The notes under the pieces: generated by a model | The model's input: only the letters and a program-made list of their open reading frames with translations | Told to the model about the DNA's origin: nothing | Database searches by the model: none | DNA from: Hymenobacter psychrotolerans DSM 18569 | Lineage (GTDB): Bacteria; Bacteroidota; Bacteroidia; Cytophagales; Hymenobacteraceae | Direction of reading: 5' to 3' | DNA: 64,000 bases | NCBI RefSeq assembly: GCF_900142395.1 | Contig: NZ_FRAS01000004.1 | Span: 124,001-188,000, forward strand | Shown here: positions 1 through 9,300 of the stretch, one piece after another | How positions within the stretch are numbered: the first letter of the stretch is position 1 | How the letters are laid out: every line of letters begins with the position of its first letter | Position numbers and translations under genes: made by a program

Positions 1-333
1 TCGGTGTTTACGCAGCGCAAAATCCGCAGCCACCTGGCCATGACCGGCGAAATCACGCTACGGGGCAAGGTGCTGCCGGTGGGCGGCATCAAGGAGAAGA
101 TTCTGGCCGCCAAGCGAGCCGGGGTGAAGGATGTGATTCTGTGCCAGAAAAACCGCAAGGACATCGAGGAAATCCAGCCAGAGTACATCAAGGACCTCAC
201 CATTCACTATGCCGACCGGGTAGATGACGTGCTGCGCGTGGCCCTGCTCGATGAGAAAGTGGCGCACCCCATGAAGCTGGTGGTGCGCGATGAAGCGCCC
301 CTGGCCCCCGTGCCCAGCGTGGAAGTGCAGTAG
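1..333 (+). CDS. lon: Lon protease, C-terminal fragment (cut by window edge)
   Basis: ATP-dependent serine protease Lon, which degrades misfolded and regulatory proteins in the cytoplasm. Only the last 110 codons are inside the window, and the frame is open to the left edge. The visible part is the end of the proteolytic domain: [17 protein letters not shown] followed by [12 protein letters not shown], whose first lysine is the catalytic Lys of the Ser-Lys dyad. The catalytic serine lies upstream of the window. A short acidic/proline tail follows. Family identity is clear from these motifs; nothing can be said about the ATPase part. A palindrome array begins four bases after the stop codon. 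Confidence 0.95.
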   Translation, partial: SVFTQRKIRSHLAMTGEITLRGKVLPVGGIKEKILAAKRAGVKDVILCQKNRKDIEEIQPEYIKDLTIHYADRVDDVLRVALLDEKVAHPMKLVVRDEAPLAPVPSVEVQ

Positions 334-336
334 GGC

Positions 337-523
337 CTGCCACCGGTGGCAGCTGGCTCAGGTAGCGCCCGCGCCCATCCGCCACCGGTGGCGGACGGGT
401 TTGGGCGAGCTGGGAGCCATCCGCCACCGGTGGCGGGTAGGTTCAGGAGCTCCCGCAGTGTATGGGCACCTGTGCCGGGCCCGTTCAGGCGCGCCGGGAA
501 GCACCCGGCACCGGTGCCGGGTG
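337..523. repeat. Five ACCGGT-centred palindromes at exact 42-bp spacing
   Basis: Palindrome centres fall at 344/345, 386/387, 428/429, 470/471 and 512/513, so each step is exactly 42 bp. Perfect arms span 337-352 (16 bp), 378-395 (18 bp), 421-436 (16 bp) and 502-523 (22 bp); the fourth copy, 465-476, has one mismatch (ACCTGT core). Copies 1-3 have core GCCACC/GGTGGC and copy 5 has GGCACC/GGTGCC, a paired change that keeps the symmetry. Halfway between the last copies are two more perfect 8-bp palindromes, GGAGCTCC (446-453) and GGCGCGCC (488-495). The spacers are diverged. Reading frames across this stretch are by-products of the repeat. It lies between the lon stop and porQ. Confidence 0.85.
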
Positions 524-602
524 GGTACGCGCGCAGCGAGCTGCCTGCACAATAAAACGCAGTTTCCGGCGTCTTATGCCCGCAACTACCTGCCAAACGC
601 TG

Positions 603-610
603 TATCTTAG
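603..610 (+). promoter_or_regulatory. Candidate -7 box for porQ
   Basis: TATCTTAG resembles the Bacteroidota -7 consensus TAnnTTTG and ends six bases before the porQ ATG. Transcription would start at or next to the start codon. No clear TTG at -33. Confidence 0.3.
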
Positions 611-616
611 TCCCCT

Positions 617-1687
617 ATGCTTCGACTGTTACACTGCCGTACTATTGCCGCCGTATCTATTGCTCTGGGCTTAGGGGCTGCCCCGTCGGCTGTAGCCCAG
701 ATTGGCGGGCAGCAGGCGTTTTCGTTTCTGAATCTGCCGCCGGGCGCGAAAGTGGCCGGGCTGGGTGGTGTCAACGTCTCGGCCCGCAACTCCGACCCGA
801 CCATGATGCTCAGCAACCCCGCGCTGCTGAACGCCGACATGGAGGGCCGCCTCGCCCTCACCTTCGTCGATTATCTGGCCGACATCAAGCAGAGCACGGC
901 CGCTTACGCCTTTAAGCCCAAGCAGGAAGACGCCAAAAACCGCCTCGGCATCTCGCTCACCTATCTCAACTATGGCGAGTTCGACCAGTACGACGCGGCC
1001 CAGAACCTGCTAGGTAAGTTCTCGGTGAATGAATACGCGGCCGGCCTCACCTATACCTACGTGCAGGGCCCGTTTACGCTGGGCGGCACCGGCCGGCTGG
1101 CGGTATCGGGCATCAGCGGCAACCATTCGGTGGGGCTGCTGGCCGATGTGGGCGCTTTGTTCAAGCACCCCGAGCAGGACTTTACGATTGGCCTGGCCGT
1201 GAAAAACGCGGGCTACCAGCTAAAGCCCTATGCCGGCGCCAGCCGGGAACCCATGCCGCTGGACGTGCAGATCGGGGCGACCATCAAGCCGGAGCACATG
1301 CCGTTGCGCTTCTCCATCACGGCCCACCATCTGCAGCAGCTCGACATCGTGTACCTCGACCCCAACCAGCGCGGCCAGCTCGATGAGAACGGGGACCCCA
1401 TTGTGAAGAAAAAGACCCTCGGCGACAAGATTGCGCGGCATTTTGCGGTGGGCGGCGAGCTGCTGCTGGGCCAGAACCTGAGCGTGAACGTCGGCTACAA
1501 CCACCTGCAGCGCCGCGAGCTGCGCCTGGAAAACACCGCCGGCGGCGCGGGTATTTCCTTCGGGGTCATGCTACGCATCAGCCAGTTTCAGCTTGATTAC
1601 ACGCACGCCGGTATGCATGCCAGCGGCGGCGCCAACTACTTCACCGTGGCGCGCAACCTCAACACGCTCTTTGTAAAAAAGCAGTAG
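617..1687 (+). CDS. porQ: Type IX secretion system outer-membrane protein PorQ
   Basis: A 356-residue beta-barrel-type outer-membrane protein of the PorQ family, an accessory component of the Bacteroidota-specific type IX secretion system, which exports and anchors proteins with a C-terminal sorting domain. A signal peptide ends at about AVA-Q28. The body shows family blocks: FLNLPPGAKVAGLGG near the mature N-terminus, NPALL, the central EPMPLDVQIGA and FSITAHHLQ, DKIARHFAVGGE, GYNHLQRRELRLE, and the closing SGGANYFTVARNL. Length matches the family. It stands alone between lon and hslU; no other T9SS gene is in the window, as is usual for these dispersed genes. The start is the first ATG after a -7-like box. 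Confidence 0.88.
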   Translation: MLRLLHCRTIAAVSIALGLGAAPSAVAQIGGQQAFSFLNLPPGAKVAGLGGVNVSARNSDPTMMLSNPALLNADMEGRLALTFVDYLADIKQSTAAYAFKPKQEDAKNRLGISLTYLNYGEFDQYDAAQNLLGKFSVNEYAAGLTYTYVQGPFTLGGTGRLAVSGISGNHSVGLLADVGALFKHPEQDFTIGLAVKNAGYQLKPYAGASREPMPLDVQIGATIKPEHMPLRFSITAHHLQQLDIVYLDPNQRGQLDENGDPIVKKKTLGDKIARHFAVGGELLLGQNLSVNVGYNHLQRRELRLENTAGGAGISFGVMLRISQFQLDYTHAGMHASGGANYFTVARNLNTLFVKKQ

Positions 1688-1770
1688 CCGGCCCTCACGC
1701 GCCTGGCCTCTGCGAAAGCCGCCGTACCCATGCAGCCGAGCGGTGCTGCATGGCCTTTTGCTGCCTAACC

Positions 1771-1805
1771 TTTGTGGGGCCGCCGCAGTACCTTGGCTAT
1801 CTTTA
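1771..1805 (+). promoter_or_regulatory. Candidate hslU promoter
   Basis: TTTG at 1771-1774 and TATCTTTA at 1798-1805, separated by 23 nt (consensus spacing is about 19-21). The box lies 13 bp before the ATG at 1819 and downstream of the in-frame ATG at 1750, which argues for the shorter protein. Confidence 0.45.
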
Positions 1806-1818
1806 TTTCCCTTGCCTC

Positions 1819-3228
1819 ATGCTCGATTCCAAGACGTTTCTCACCCCGGCCCAGATTGTGGCCGAACTCGATAAGTACATCATCGGCCAGCACGACGCCA
1901 AGCGCCACGTGGCCATTGCGCTGCGCAACCGCTGGCGCCGCCTGCACGCCCCGCTGGAGATGCAGCGCGAAATTGTGCCCAACAACATCCTGATGATTGG
2001 CTCGACGGGCGTGGGCAAAACCGAAATTGCCCGCCGCCTCGCCGCCATTGCCGATGCCCCCTTCACCAAAGTAGAGGCCTCCAAATTCACGGAAGTAGGC
2101 TACGTGGGCCGCGACGTGGAAAGCATGGTGCGCGACTTGGTGGAGCAGTCCGTGAACCAGGTGAAGCAGCGCCGCAAGGAAGAGGTGAAAACCCAGGCCG
2201 CGCAGGCCGTAGAGGATCTGATCCTGGACGCCCTGATTCCGCCCGTGAGTGGTGGCGCCGGCCTGAAGTCCACGGCCGGCTTCAGCTCCAGCCCCGACAG
2301 CAGCGTCATGCCCGAGTCGGACTACGAGCTGAACGAACGCACGCGCGACAAATTCCGGGAGAAAATCCGCAGCGGCGAGCTGGACGAGCGCAAAATTGAG
2401 ATTAAGGTGCAGCAGGGCTCCCCCGGCATTGGGCTGGTCGGTGGCGCGCCCGGCATGGACGAAGCCTCCATGGCCGGCCTGCAGGATATGCTGGGCTCGA
2501 TGATGCCCAAGAAGACCCGCAAGCGCAAAGTCACCATTGCCGAGGCCCGCAAAATCCTGCTCGACGAAGAGGCCGCCAAGCTCATCGACATGGATGAGGT
2601 AAAGGATGAGGCCATCCGCAACGCCGAAAACGCCGGTATCATCTTCATCGACGAAATTGACAAGGTGGCCAGCCGCAGCGGCAAAGGCGGCGGTGGCCCC
2701 GATGTGAGCCGCGAAGGTGTGCAGCGCGACCTGCTGCCCATCGTGGAGGGTTCGGCGGTGAGCACCAAGTACGGCATCATCAACACCGACCACATTCTGT
2801 TCATTGCGGCCGGGGCCTTCCACGTCGCCAAACCCTCCGACCTGATTCCGGAGCTGCAGGGCCGCTTCCCGATTCGGGTAGAGCTGCAGAGCCTCACCAA
2901 GGACGACTTCTTCCGCATCCTGAAGGACCCCAAAAACGCCCTCACCAAGCAGTACGAAGCCCTGCTGCAGGCCGAGGACGTGGCCCTCAGCTTCGATGAT
3001 ACGGCGCTGGAACGGCTGGCCGAAATTGCGTTTGAGGTGAATTCGGAGGTGGAGAACATCGGGGCACGCCGCCTGCACACGGTCATGAGCCGCCTGCTGA
3101 ACGATATTCTGTTCGATGTGCCCGACCTGATTGGCCCCAATGCGCAGATTCTCATTACGCGCGAGCTGGTGGATGAGCGGCTGCAGGGCATGATTCGCAA
3201 CCCGGATTTGAGCCAGTACATTCTGTAG
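1819..3228 (+). CDS. hslU: HslU (ClpY), ATPase subunit of the HslVU protease
   Basis: AAA+ unfoldase that feeds substrates to the HslV peptidase in the cytoplasm. With the start at 1819 the protein is 469 residues. Walker A GSTGVGKT is at 61-68, the pore-loop GYVG at 94-97, an insertion (I) domain at about 110-240, and Walker B IIFIDEID at 274-281. The C-terminus, DLSQYIL, resembles the tail that docks into HslV. An upstream in-frame ATG at 1750 would add 23 residues that do not resemble the family and would lie before the promoter box. No hslV gene is adjacent in this window. A strong terminator follows. Confidence 0.95.
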   Translation: MLDSKTFLTPAQIVAELDKYIIGQHDAKRHVAIALRNRWRRLHAPLEMQREIVPNNILMIGSTGVGKTEIARRLAAIADAPFTKVEASKFTEVGYVGRDVESMVRDLVEQSVNQVKQRRKEEVKTQAAQAVEDLILDALIPPVSGGAGLKSTAGFSSSPDSSVMPESDYELNERTRDKFREKIRSGELDERKIEIKVQQGSPGIGLVGGAPGMDEASMAGLQDMLGSMMPKKTRKRKVTIAEARKILLDEEAAKLIDMDEVKDEAIRNAENAGIIFIDEIDKVASRSGKGGGGPDVSREGVQRDLLPIVEGSAVSTKYGIINTDHILFIAAGAFHVAKPSDLIPELQGRFPIRVELQSLTKDDFFRILKDPKNALTKQYEALLQAEDVALSFDDTALERLAEIAFEVNSEVENIGARRLHTVMSRLLNDILFDVPDLIGPNAQILITRELVDERLQGMIRNPDLSQYIL

Positions 3229-3270
3229 CTTATAAAGCCTGGGCAAGACAGAGTCATCTGTCCTCGATAA

Positions 3271-3306
3271 CGCAAAAAGAAGCGGCGCAGGCCGCTTCTT
3301 TTTGCG
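3271..3306 (+). terminator. Rho-independent terminator after hslU
   Basis: Perfect 16-bp stem with loop GCAG; the T-tract of the right arm is complementary to an A-tract on the left, so it could work in both directions. Confidence 0.85.
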
Positions 3307-3356
3307 TTATACCGTATCCATTCGGGAAGTATCTCCCCCAATTCTCTCTTCTGCTT

Positions 3357-4091
3357 ATGCATTACTACATCATCACCGGAGCCAGCCGCGGACTGGGAAA
3401 AGCGCTGGCTGAAGGCCTGCTGCGTCAGCCCGGCACCAGCGTGCTGGGTGTGTCGCGCCATGCTACCATCGAGCACGAGCGGTACCAGCACCAGCCCCTC
3501 GACCTGTCAGATATGCTGGCCGTGCAAAACAACCTGTTCAAGGTATTTCCTGCCCGGCCCGACGCTGCCAGCATCACGCTCATCAACAATGCCGGTGTGC
3601 TGGGCGAAATCGGCTACGTTGGCGCCCTGCCGAATGAGCATTTCGAGTTCGTCTTCGATGTGAATGTTATTGCTCCGGCCATGCTTATGAACACCTTCCT
3701 GAGTGCCTACGGCAGCCAGACAGGTATTCCACGCACTGTTCTCAACATCAGCAGCGGAGCTGCCCAGCGCCCCGTTGATGGGTGGGCTGCCTACTGTGCT
3801 TCCAAAGCGGCCCTCAATGCGCTGTCGGCTACAACTCAAAAAGAGCAGGAGCTTCGTGGCTCCGGTATCCGAATCCGCAGCCTCGCGCCCGGTGTGCTGG
3901 ATACAGCCATGCAGGAACACATTCGCACCGCCGCCGCTCAGGATTTCAGCGACATTGAGCGGTTTGCCAGCCTCAAGCAGCATGGCCAGCTAGTAGAGCC
4001 GGAGCACGCCGCCAATAAGATTATTGCGTGGCTGCAGCAGCCAGCGCCGGCAGGAGAGGATGTTGTGTTGCGGGTAACCGACTTGGAATAA
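3357..4091 (+). CDS. Short-chain dehydrogenase/reductase (SDR), sepiapterin-reductase-like
   Basis: A 244-residue classical SDR, an NAD(P)H-dependent oxidoreductase with a Rossmann fold, cytoplasmic. The cofactor motif TGASRGLG is at residues 7-14, NNAG at 77-80, the catalytic serine in ISSG near 133, and YCASK with Tyr146 and Lys150. The full length and the arrangement (LAPGVLDTAMQ after the active site) resemble the benzil/sepiapterin reductase branch, but the substrate cannot be told from sequence. It sits alone between the hslU terminator and a terminator shared with the convergent lipoprotein gene. Confidence 0.85.
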   Translation: MHYYIITGASRGLGKALAEGLLRQPGTSVLGVSRHATIEHERYQHQPLDLSDMLAVQNNLFKVFPARPDAASITLINNAGVLGEIGYVGALPNEHFEFVFDVNVIAPAMLMNTFLSAYGSQTGIPRTVLNISSGAAQRPVDGWAAYCASKAALNALSATTQKEQELRGSGIRIRSLAPGVLDTAMQEHIRTAAAQDFSDIERFASLKQHGQLVEPEHAANKIIAWLQQPAPAGEDVVLRVTDLE

Positions 4092-4130
4092 AAAAGAAAC
4101 CCCGGCCAATTTGGCCAGGGTTTCTTTTTT
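4090..4130. terminator. Bidirectional terminator between convergent genes
   Basis: A-tract, GGCCAA/TTGGCC stem extended by AAACCC/GGGTTT with one bulge, then a T-tract. It serves the SDR gene on plus and the SusCD operon on minus. Confidence 0.8.
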
Positions 4131-4144
4131 ACCGGGAGAGAATA

Positions 4145-4753
4145 TTAGGGTTGAACCCGAACACGCACCGGGAGTGGAACGATGGTAGAGCCATCCTCCA
4201 GTGTCAAGCGGAAGTAAAACTGAATATCCGTTGGCGTAGCGGTAGCACTTGGTACCGGCAAAGTGCCAGGGCCACCAGTGGTAGCTGGAGGACCAGCGGG
4301 ACCAAAGTTAGCAGGAGTGCCTTGGGAATTGCGGTAAGCTAGGTAGTCAGCCAGCGTTGTGGTGAACGTGATGCTGTTAGAACCATTGCCTACAATTGGC
4401 GTCACAGTACGCGTGCCATTCACAATGCGTGAATTCAGAGCGGTAATAGCAGCCGTACTATTGAGGTTGGTCAGGGTGATGGTTGCGAAAGGACCGGTGG
4501 CCACTTTCGAAATCTCCCGGATTGCACCAGCACTGGCAGGAATCTCCATTGTAATGGTGATGTTGCCACCGCCAGCCACAGAGGTGTTAACTACCGGATA
4601 CCGCTCAAATGCATCAGCATTCGTTACCGTTACGGGGATAGCAGCAATGCTATCCTCTACCGGACCTAGGTTGTCGCCATAGTCCTTCTCGCATGAGAAA
4701 GCTCCGAATGAGAGCAAAGCCAGTGCGTAGATTTTGAAAATATTTCTTTTCAT
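4145..4753 (-). CDS. Lipoprotein of unknown function, third gene of a SusCD operon
   Basis: A 202-residue predicted outer-membrane lipoprotein. The start was chosen at the second Met (MKRNIFKIYAL), which gives a compact signal peptide with the lipobox FGAFS-C21. The mature part is Thr/Ser/Asn/Gly-rich and looks beta-rich (GGNITITMEIPAS, NSITFTTTLADYL), with a proline/glycine-rich stretch before the C-terminal strand. I do not recognise the family. It follows the SusD gene by about 40 bp in the same direction, so it may be an extra surface ligand-binding subunit, as SusE/SusF-type proteins are in other loci. That role is inferred from position only. Confidence 0.7.
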   Translation of the reverse strand: MKRNIFKIYALALLSFGAFSCEKDYGDNLGPVEDSIAAIPVTVTNADAFERYPVVNTSVAGGGNITITMEIPASAGAIREISKVATGPFATITLTNLNSTAAITALNSRIVNGTRTVTPIVGNGSNSITFTTTLADYLAYRNSQGTPANFGPAGPPATTGGPGTLPVPSATATPTDIQFYFRLTLEDGSTIVPLPVRVRVQP

Positions 4754-4795
4754 GAGAAGCAAAAGTTGAAGGGGGGGAATCAGGAATGCAACAGA

Positions 4796-6361
4796 CTAAT
4801 CGATATCCCACCAAACGCGCACATTCGTACCGGGTACCGGATTTGGTGCATTGTTGGCGTTACCCGATAGCTCGGAAGCGGGGTAAACGAAACGCACAGG
4901 AATAGCTGACGGATCGTCGCCTTGTGCATTTTGAGCTAGTGCCAGACGGGGGAAACTAGTACGACGGTAGTCGTTGTAGGCTTCGTAGCCGTTTCCAACC
5001 CACGCAATCCACTTTTGCGTTATGATTTTGTTTAGCTTCTGCTGCGTGCTACCTGTCAGGTTGGCTACTGAAGGATTAGCTGCGAAGTAAGCTGTTACTG
5101 CGGCGTCTGCTACACCAGCTTTAGTCATCGAAGCACGGATGGCCTGCTGATACAGCGTCTGAGGATCACCAGCGGTACCTAGAGTCAGAGCCGACTCAGC
5201 CCGGATAAACAGAGTTTGGAAGTTGGTCAGCAGACGTACGGGCGCCTCACCAGAAGTGCCAGTCAGGTACACGCCATACTTGGAACGGTTACCAGCCGTA
5301 CGGCTCGGAGCGGCAATGTTATTGCCGTTTTGGAAACCCGTGAACGTCAGGAAAGCCGGAGTTGGCACACCATTCACCAAGGGGCCAGGCAGCGTCGTCA
5401 GCGTACCAGTAGTATTGACGGTAGCAGTTGGCGTAGGGGTAGTGGTGAAGAAGAAAGGCAGACGTGGGTCGTTCTTAGTACGCATGCTATCCAGCAGACG
5501 CTGGCTCAGCATTTGGTCATCTAAGCGGTTTACGTTGTTGAAGCTATAGATGGGGTTCTGGTTACCAACGTTAGTACCGAAAGCTACTTGGAAGTCATCA
5601 GAGTTGCTGGAAATATAGCTCGCCGAATTAGCCAACACTTGGTCAATGATGGTTTTTGCCAGAGCCGGCTCACGACGGCTGACAGTGTTAGCCAGCTTGA
5701 GCAACAAAGTGTTGCCCATTTTCTTCCATTTAGTCAGGTCACCGGCGTAAACTGGGTCATTAGCAGCCGTTGGAGCCAAGGCGCTGGTTTTGTCGAGGTC
5801 AGCTAAGCCTTCCTTCACCAGATCGAACAGGCTCTGAATGCCTTGTGCCTCGTTGCCTTTGTAGATGTCCTCCTGCTTGTCGAAGCGAGGCTGGAGGTTG
5901 TCCAAGCCAAGTAGTGCCTGTGAGTAAGGAATGTCACCCCATAGGTCCGTGACCATGGCGAAGTTGTACGCCTTCAGTAGCTTACCAATACCAGCAAAAG
6001 CCGGGCTGTTGGTCTGGTTAGCTATGCGGATCATTTCCTGAGCATTCTCCAAGGCACCGGCATACTGCTCGAACTGCCACTGGTTGTCGAGGCCACCCCG
6101 GATGTTGTACACATCATAGGCTAATGCTTGGTTTGCAGTACCAGCAATGTGCTGTACCAGCAACGAGGTGATACGGTTGATTTCGTTGCTGTTGGAGAAA
6201 GCAGTCGTGACTACCGTGCTAGTGAACAGTACTGATGCAGGTACTGACGTAGGGTTGTTCGGGCTGTCGTTGACGTCGAGAAAGTTATCCGTGCTGCAAC
6301 CAGAACTGCTCATAGCAACTGCTGCTGCGAGCGAGAGGCCTAAAAACTTATTGTATTTCAT
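4796..6361 (-). CDS. SusD/RagB family surface lipoprotein (pair A)
   Basis: A 521-residue SusD-like nutrient-binding lipoprotein that caps a SusC transporter at the cell surface. The start at the second Met (MKYNKFLGL) gives a signal peptide with lipobox SSSG-C22; the upstream Met would add six unneeded residues. NDSPNNPTSVPASVLFTS after the lipid anchor and the alpha-helical TPR-like body (GKLLKAYNFAMVTDLWGDIPYSQAL, with the DLWGDIPYS block) point to the SusD-like_2 type. It lies 21 bp downstream of its SusC. Base use in this operon looks less GC-rich than in the neighbouring housekeeping genes. Confidence 0.88.
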   Translation of the reverse strand: MKYNKFLGLSLAAAVAMSSSGCSTDNFLDVNDSPNNPTSVPASVLFTSTVVTTAFSNSNEINRITSLLVQHIAGTANQALAYDVYNIRGGLDNQWQFEQYAGALENAQEMIRIANQTNSPAFAGIGKLLKAYNFAMVTDLWGDIPYSQALLGLDNLQPRFDKQEDIYKGNEAQGIQSLFDLVKEGLADLDKTSALAPTAANDPVYAGDLTKWKKMGNTLLLKLANTVSRREPALAKTIIDQVLANSASYISSNSDDFQVAFGTNVGNQNPIYSFNNVNRLDDQMLSQRLLDSMRTKNDPRLPFFFTTTPTPTATVNTTGTLTTLPGPLVNGVPTPAFLTFTGFQNGNNIAAPSRTAGNRSKYGVYLTGTSGEAPVRLLTNFQTLFIRAESALTLGTAGDPQTLYQQAIRASMTKAGVADAAVTAYFAANPSVANLTGSTQQKLNKIITQKWIAWVGNGYEAYNDYRRTSFPRLALAQNAQGDDPSAIPVRFVYPASELSGNANNAPNPVPGTNVRVWWDID

Positions 6362-6382
6362 TTCAAAGAAGGAAAGCAAGAA

Positions 6383-9300
6383 TTACAGACTGAAGCGAAT
6401 GTTAACACCGTAGTTACGGGCATTAGGCGCGCTTTGCAGCTCCAGACCCCGAATGTTGCCAGCACCCTGAGTGTTTACTTCTGGGTCGAAAGGAGCATTG
6501 GGAGCATAGTAGTAAAGGTTACGGCCTGACAAGGAGATACTCGCTTGGCCGAAGGGGGTGCGCTCCAGCCACTTTGTCGGCAGCGTGTAGCCCACTGAGA
6601 GTTCGCGCAGACGGTAAGCAGTAGCGTCATACACGTTCAGGTCGCTTTGCAGGCCGAAGGATGCCCAATAGCTCTGTGCGTCTACCTGAACATCATTCGG
6701 ACGGAATGTGGGTTGGCCATCTGAGCCTACGCCTGTCTGAATAACACCCGGAATCACCCGTGGAGCCTGCCGGTCTTTACCGGTTTCTTCCAACGAGCCG
6801 TTGCCCTTGAAAGTGCCCGTCGTGAACGAAATAACATCGCCACCTACCACAGCATCAACGAGTACCGAAGCGGAGAAGCCTTTGTAGCTAAACGTGTTGG
6901 TGATACCACCCTGCCAGTCGCGGTTCGGATCAGCAATAACTTGGTTGGTCAGTTCCGGCGCAAACAAGCCAGTTGCACCATTAATGATGTACTGACCGTA
7001 ATACGGGCTGTTTACGTCCGTTACAGTGGGCTTCTTGTTGCCGCGGATTACGCCATACGCTCTGTCCACTACATAGGAAGGAATCGTGCCTGTGAAGGCG
7101 TTGCCATTGATGGCAGATTCCGTCACCCCTTCCGAAATGGATTTCACTACGTTGCGGATACGGGTGTAGTTAGCCGAAATATCCCAACGGAAGTCGTTGG
7201 TCATTACGGGCGTAATATTCACCAACGCTTCTACCCCTGTGTTTTCCATGCGGGCGATGTTGGTCAGACGGCTTAGGAAGCCGCTTGAGGGTGCCGTGGA
7301 AACTGGGATGATCTGGCTTTCGCTGATGGTCTTGAACACGGTCACGTCTAAGTTGACACGACGCTGGAAGAACGATAGTTCAGTACCTGCCTCGTAAGAA
7401 AGCGTGAATTCAGGCTTCAGGATATTGCCACCACCTAGGGTATTGCTGATGTCAAAACCAGCATAGGAGCCGAAGGGGAAGTTAAGGTTAGCTACGTTGT
7501 TGCCCTGAGATCCTACTGAGTATGTGGTCAGCAGGGAGTAGGGGTTAGCGTCCCGGCCTACCCGGGCAATGTTGCCACGGATTTTACCTTCTGTCAGGAT
7601 ACCGTCAGGTAGCTTGAAGGCGTCGGTGAATACGAAGCTAAGCGTAGCCGATGGGTAAAGGAAAGTGTTGTTCTCCTTCGGCAGAGTTGACGACTGGTCA
7701 GCGCGTGCAGTAAGTTCGAGGAACAGATACTTGTTGTAGTCCAGTGTCAGCTGACCGTAGTAGCCCAACAGACGACGCTCAGTTTTCTGCTCGTAAGTAC
7801 CGTTTGAGAAGACCGTAGCGTTGGAAATGTTGTAGAAGTTAGGCAGTACAAGGTTGTCGCCTTGCGCACCTACCTCCTGATACCGGCGCTGGTTGATGTT
7901 CTGGCCCAACAGCAGGTTAGCTCCGATGCCTTCTGCAAACAGGTTTTCCTTTTTCAGCGTTACCAGCAGGTCACCGTTAAGTTCGCCACGGAAGGTAGTT
8001 TGCTCGATAACCTGGCCTGAAGGGGCGCGCTGAGCACCAATGTCGTATACCTGCTTACGACGGTCAGTGTAGGTGTCATAACCAGCCCGGTACGTTACGT
8101 TCAACCATGGCGTGATGTCATAGGCCAAGCTGGCAACGTTAATGAAGCGGTTGACATTGGACGTCGTGTAGTTACGGCGTAGGCTCCATAGCGGGCTTTC
8201 ACCACCTGCGATGAATACGTTGCGACCCGCAGCATCGATGTAGGGCAAGCCTTGCAGGTTGTAGCTACGAGGAACCAAGTTCAGACGTCCGAACGGAGAA
8301 CCACCATTGCCCTGCTGTGGCCCTAGTTGGTTGGTCTGAATAAAGTTTACAGACCCGGTGGCACGCAACTTGTTGAGAAGCTTGGTGCCGCCTCCGAGCT
8401 GAATGCTGGTACGCTTCAGCTCGGAATTCTCTGTTACCCCCTCTTGGTCGGTGTTATTGATATTCAGCGACAGGTTCTGGTCGGCGTTGCCACCTGCAAT
8501 GTTCACGCCATTTTGCAGAATGCGCCCCGTCCGGAAGAAGTCGTTGATGTTGTCTTCGTAGGCACGATAATCCTGAACGGTTCCGTTAAGGTTAGTCAGG
8601 CCGTTGTAAATCGTAGGAGCGGTGCCGAAACGCGGGCCCCAAGAGTTGGTGCTGCCCGTATTAATATCGCCGCCAGTCAGCACGTTAGCACCGCTTGTGC
8701 CTTGTCCATAGTCGTTTTGCAACTTAGGCAGGCCATATACTTTCTGCTGCGAGAAACCGGATGTCACCGTTACTTCCAGCTTCTTATTAACCGACTGACC
8801 AGCCTTGGTCGTGATAACAATAGCACCGGAAGAGGCACGCGAACCGTACAAAGCAGCAGCAGCTGGCCCTTTCAGGATGTTGATGCTGGCAATGTTCTCC
8901 GGGTCAATATCCAGCGCGCGGTTTGGGTTCTGAGAGCCGGTAAGCGTGTTGGCAGTACGGTCCAGGTCATTGCTGATCGGAATACCGTCAACTACGAACA
9001 GAGGTTGGTTGTTGCCCTGCAGCGAAGTAATACCGCGCAGGTTAATGTTGGTAGAAGCACCAGCAAGACCGCTCGAGGCAGTGATGTTTACACCCGCAAC
9101 CTTACCCTGCAGAGCGCTCAGAACGTTAGGCTCTGATTTCTGCGAGAGTTGGTCTGCTTTGATTTGCTGCGTAGCGTAACCGAGCGAACGAGTATCACGC
9201 TCAATACCGAGTGCTGTTACTACTACTTCGCTGAGTTGCTTGGAGTCACCAGCCAGACCAATGTTGATCTGGTCTTCGGTTCCAACAGCACGCTCCACGG

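Noticed and set aside
337..523. The 42-bp periodic array as a CRISPR
   Set aside because: The repeats are palindromes with diverged flanks, not identical repeats with unique spacers of constant length, and no cas genes are present.
197..610. Several overlapping open frames on both strands between lon and porQ
   Set aside because: They are produced by the GC-rich 42-bp palindrome array, have no recognisable features and overlap each other in many frames.
1765..3246. A 493-codon open frame opposite hslU
   Set aside because: Antisense shadow of a high-GC gene; His/Val/Leu-rich translation without domains.
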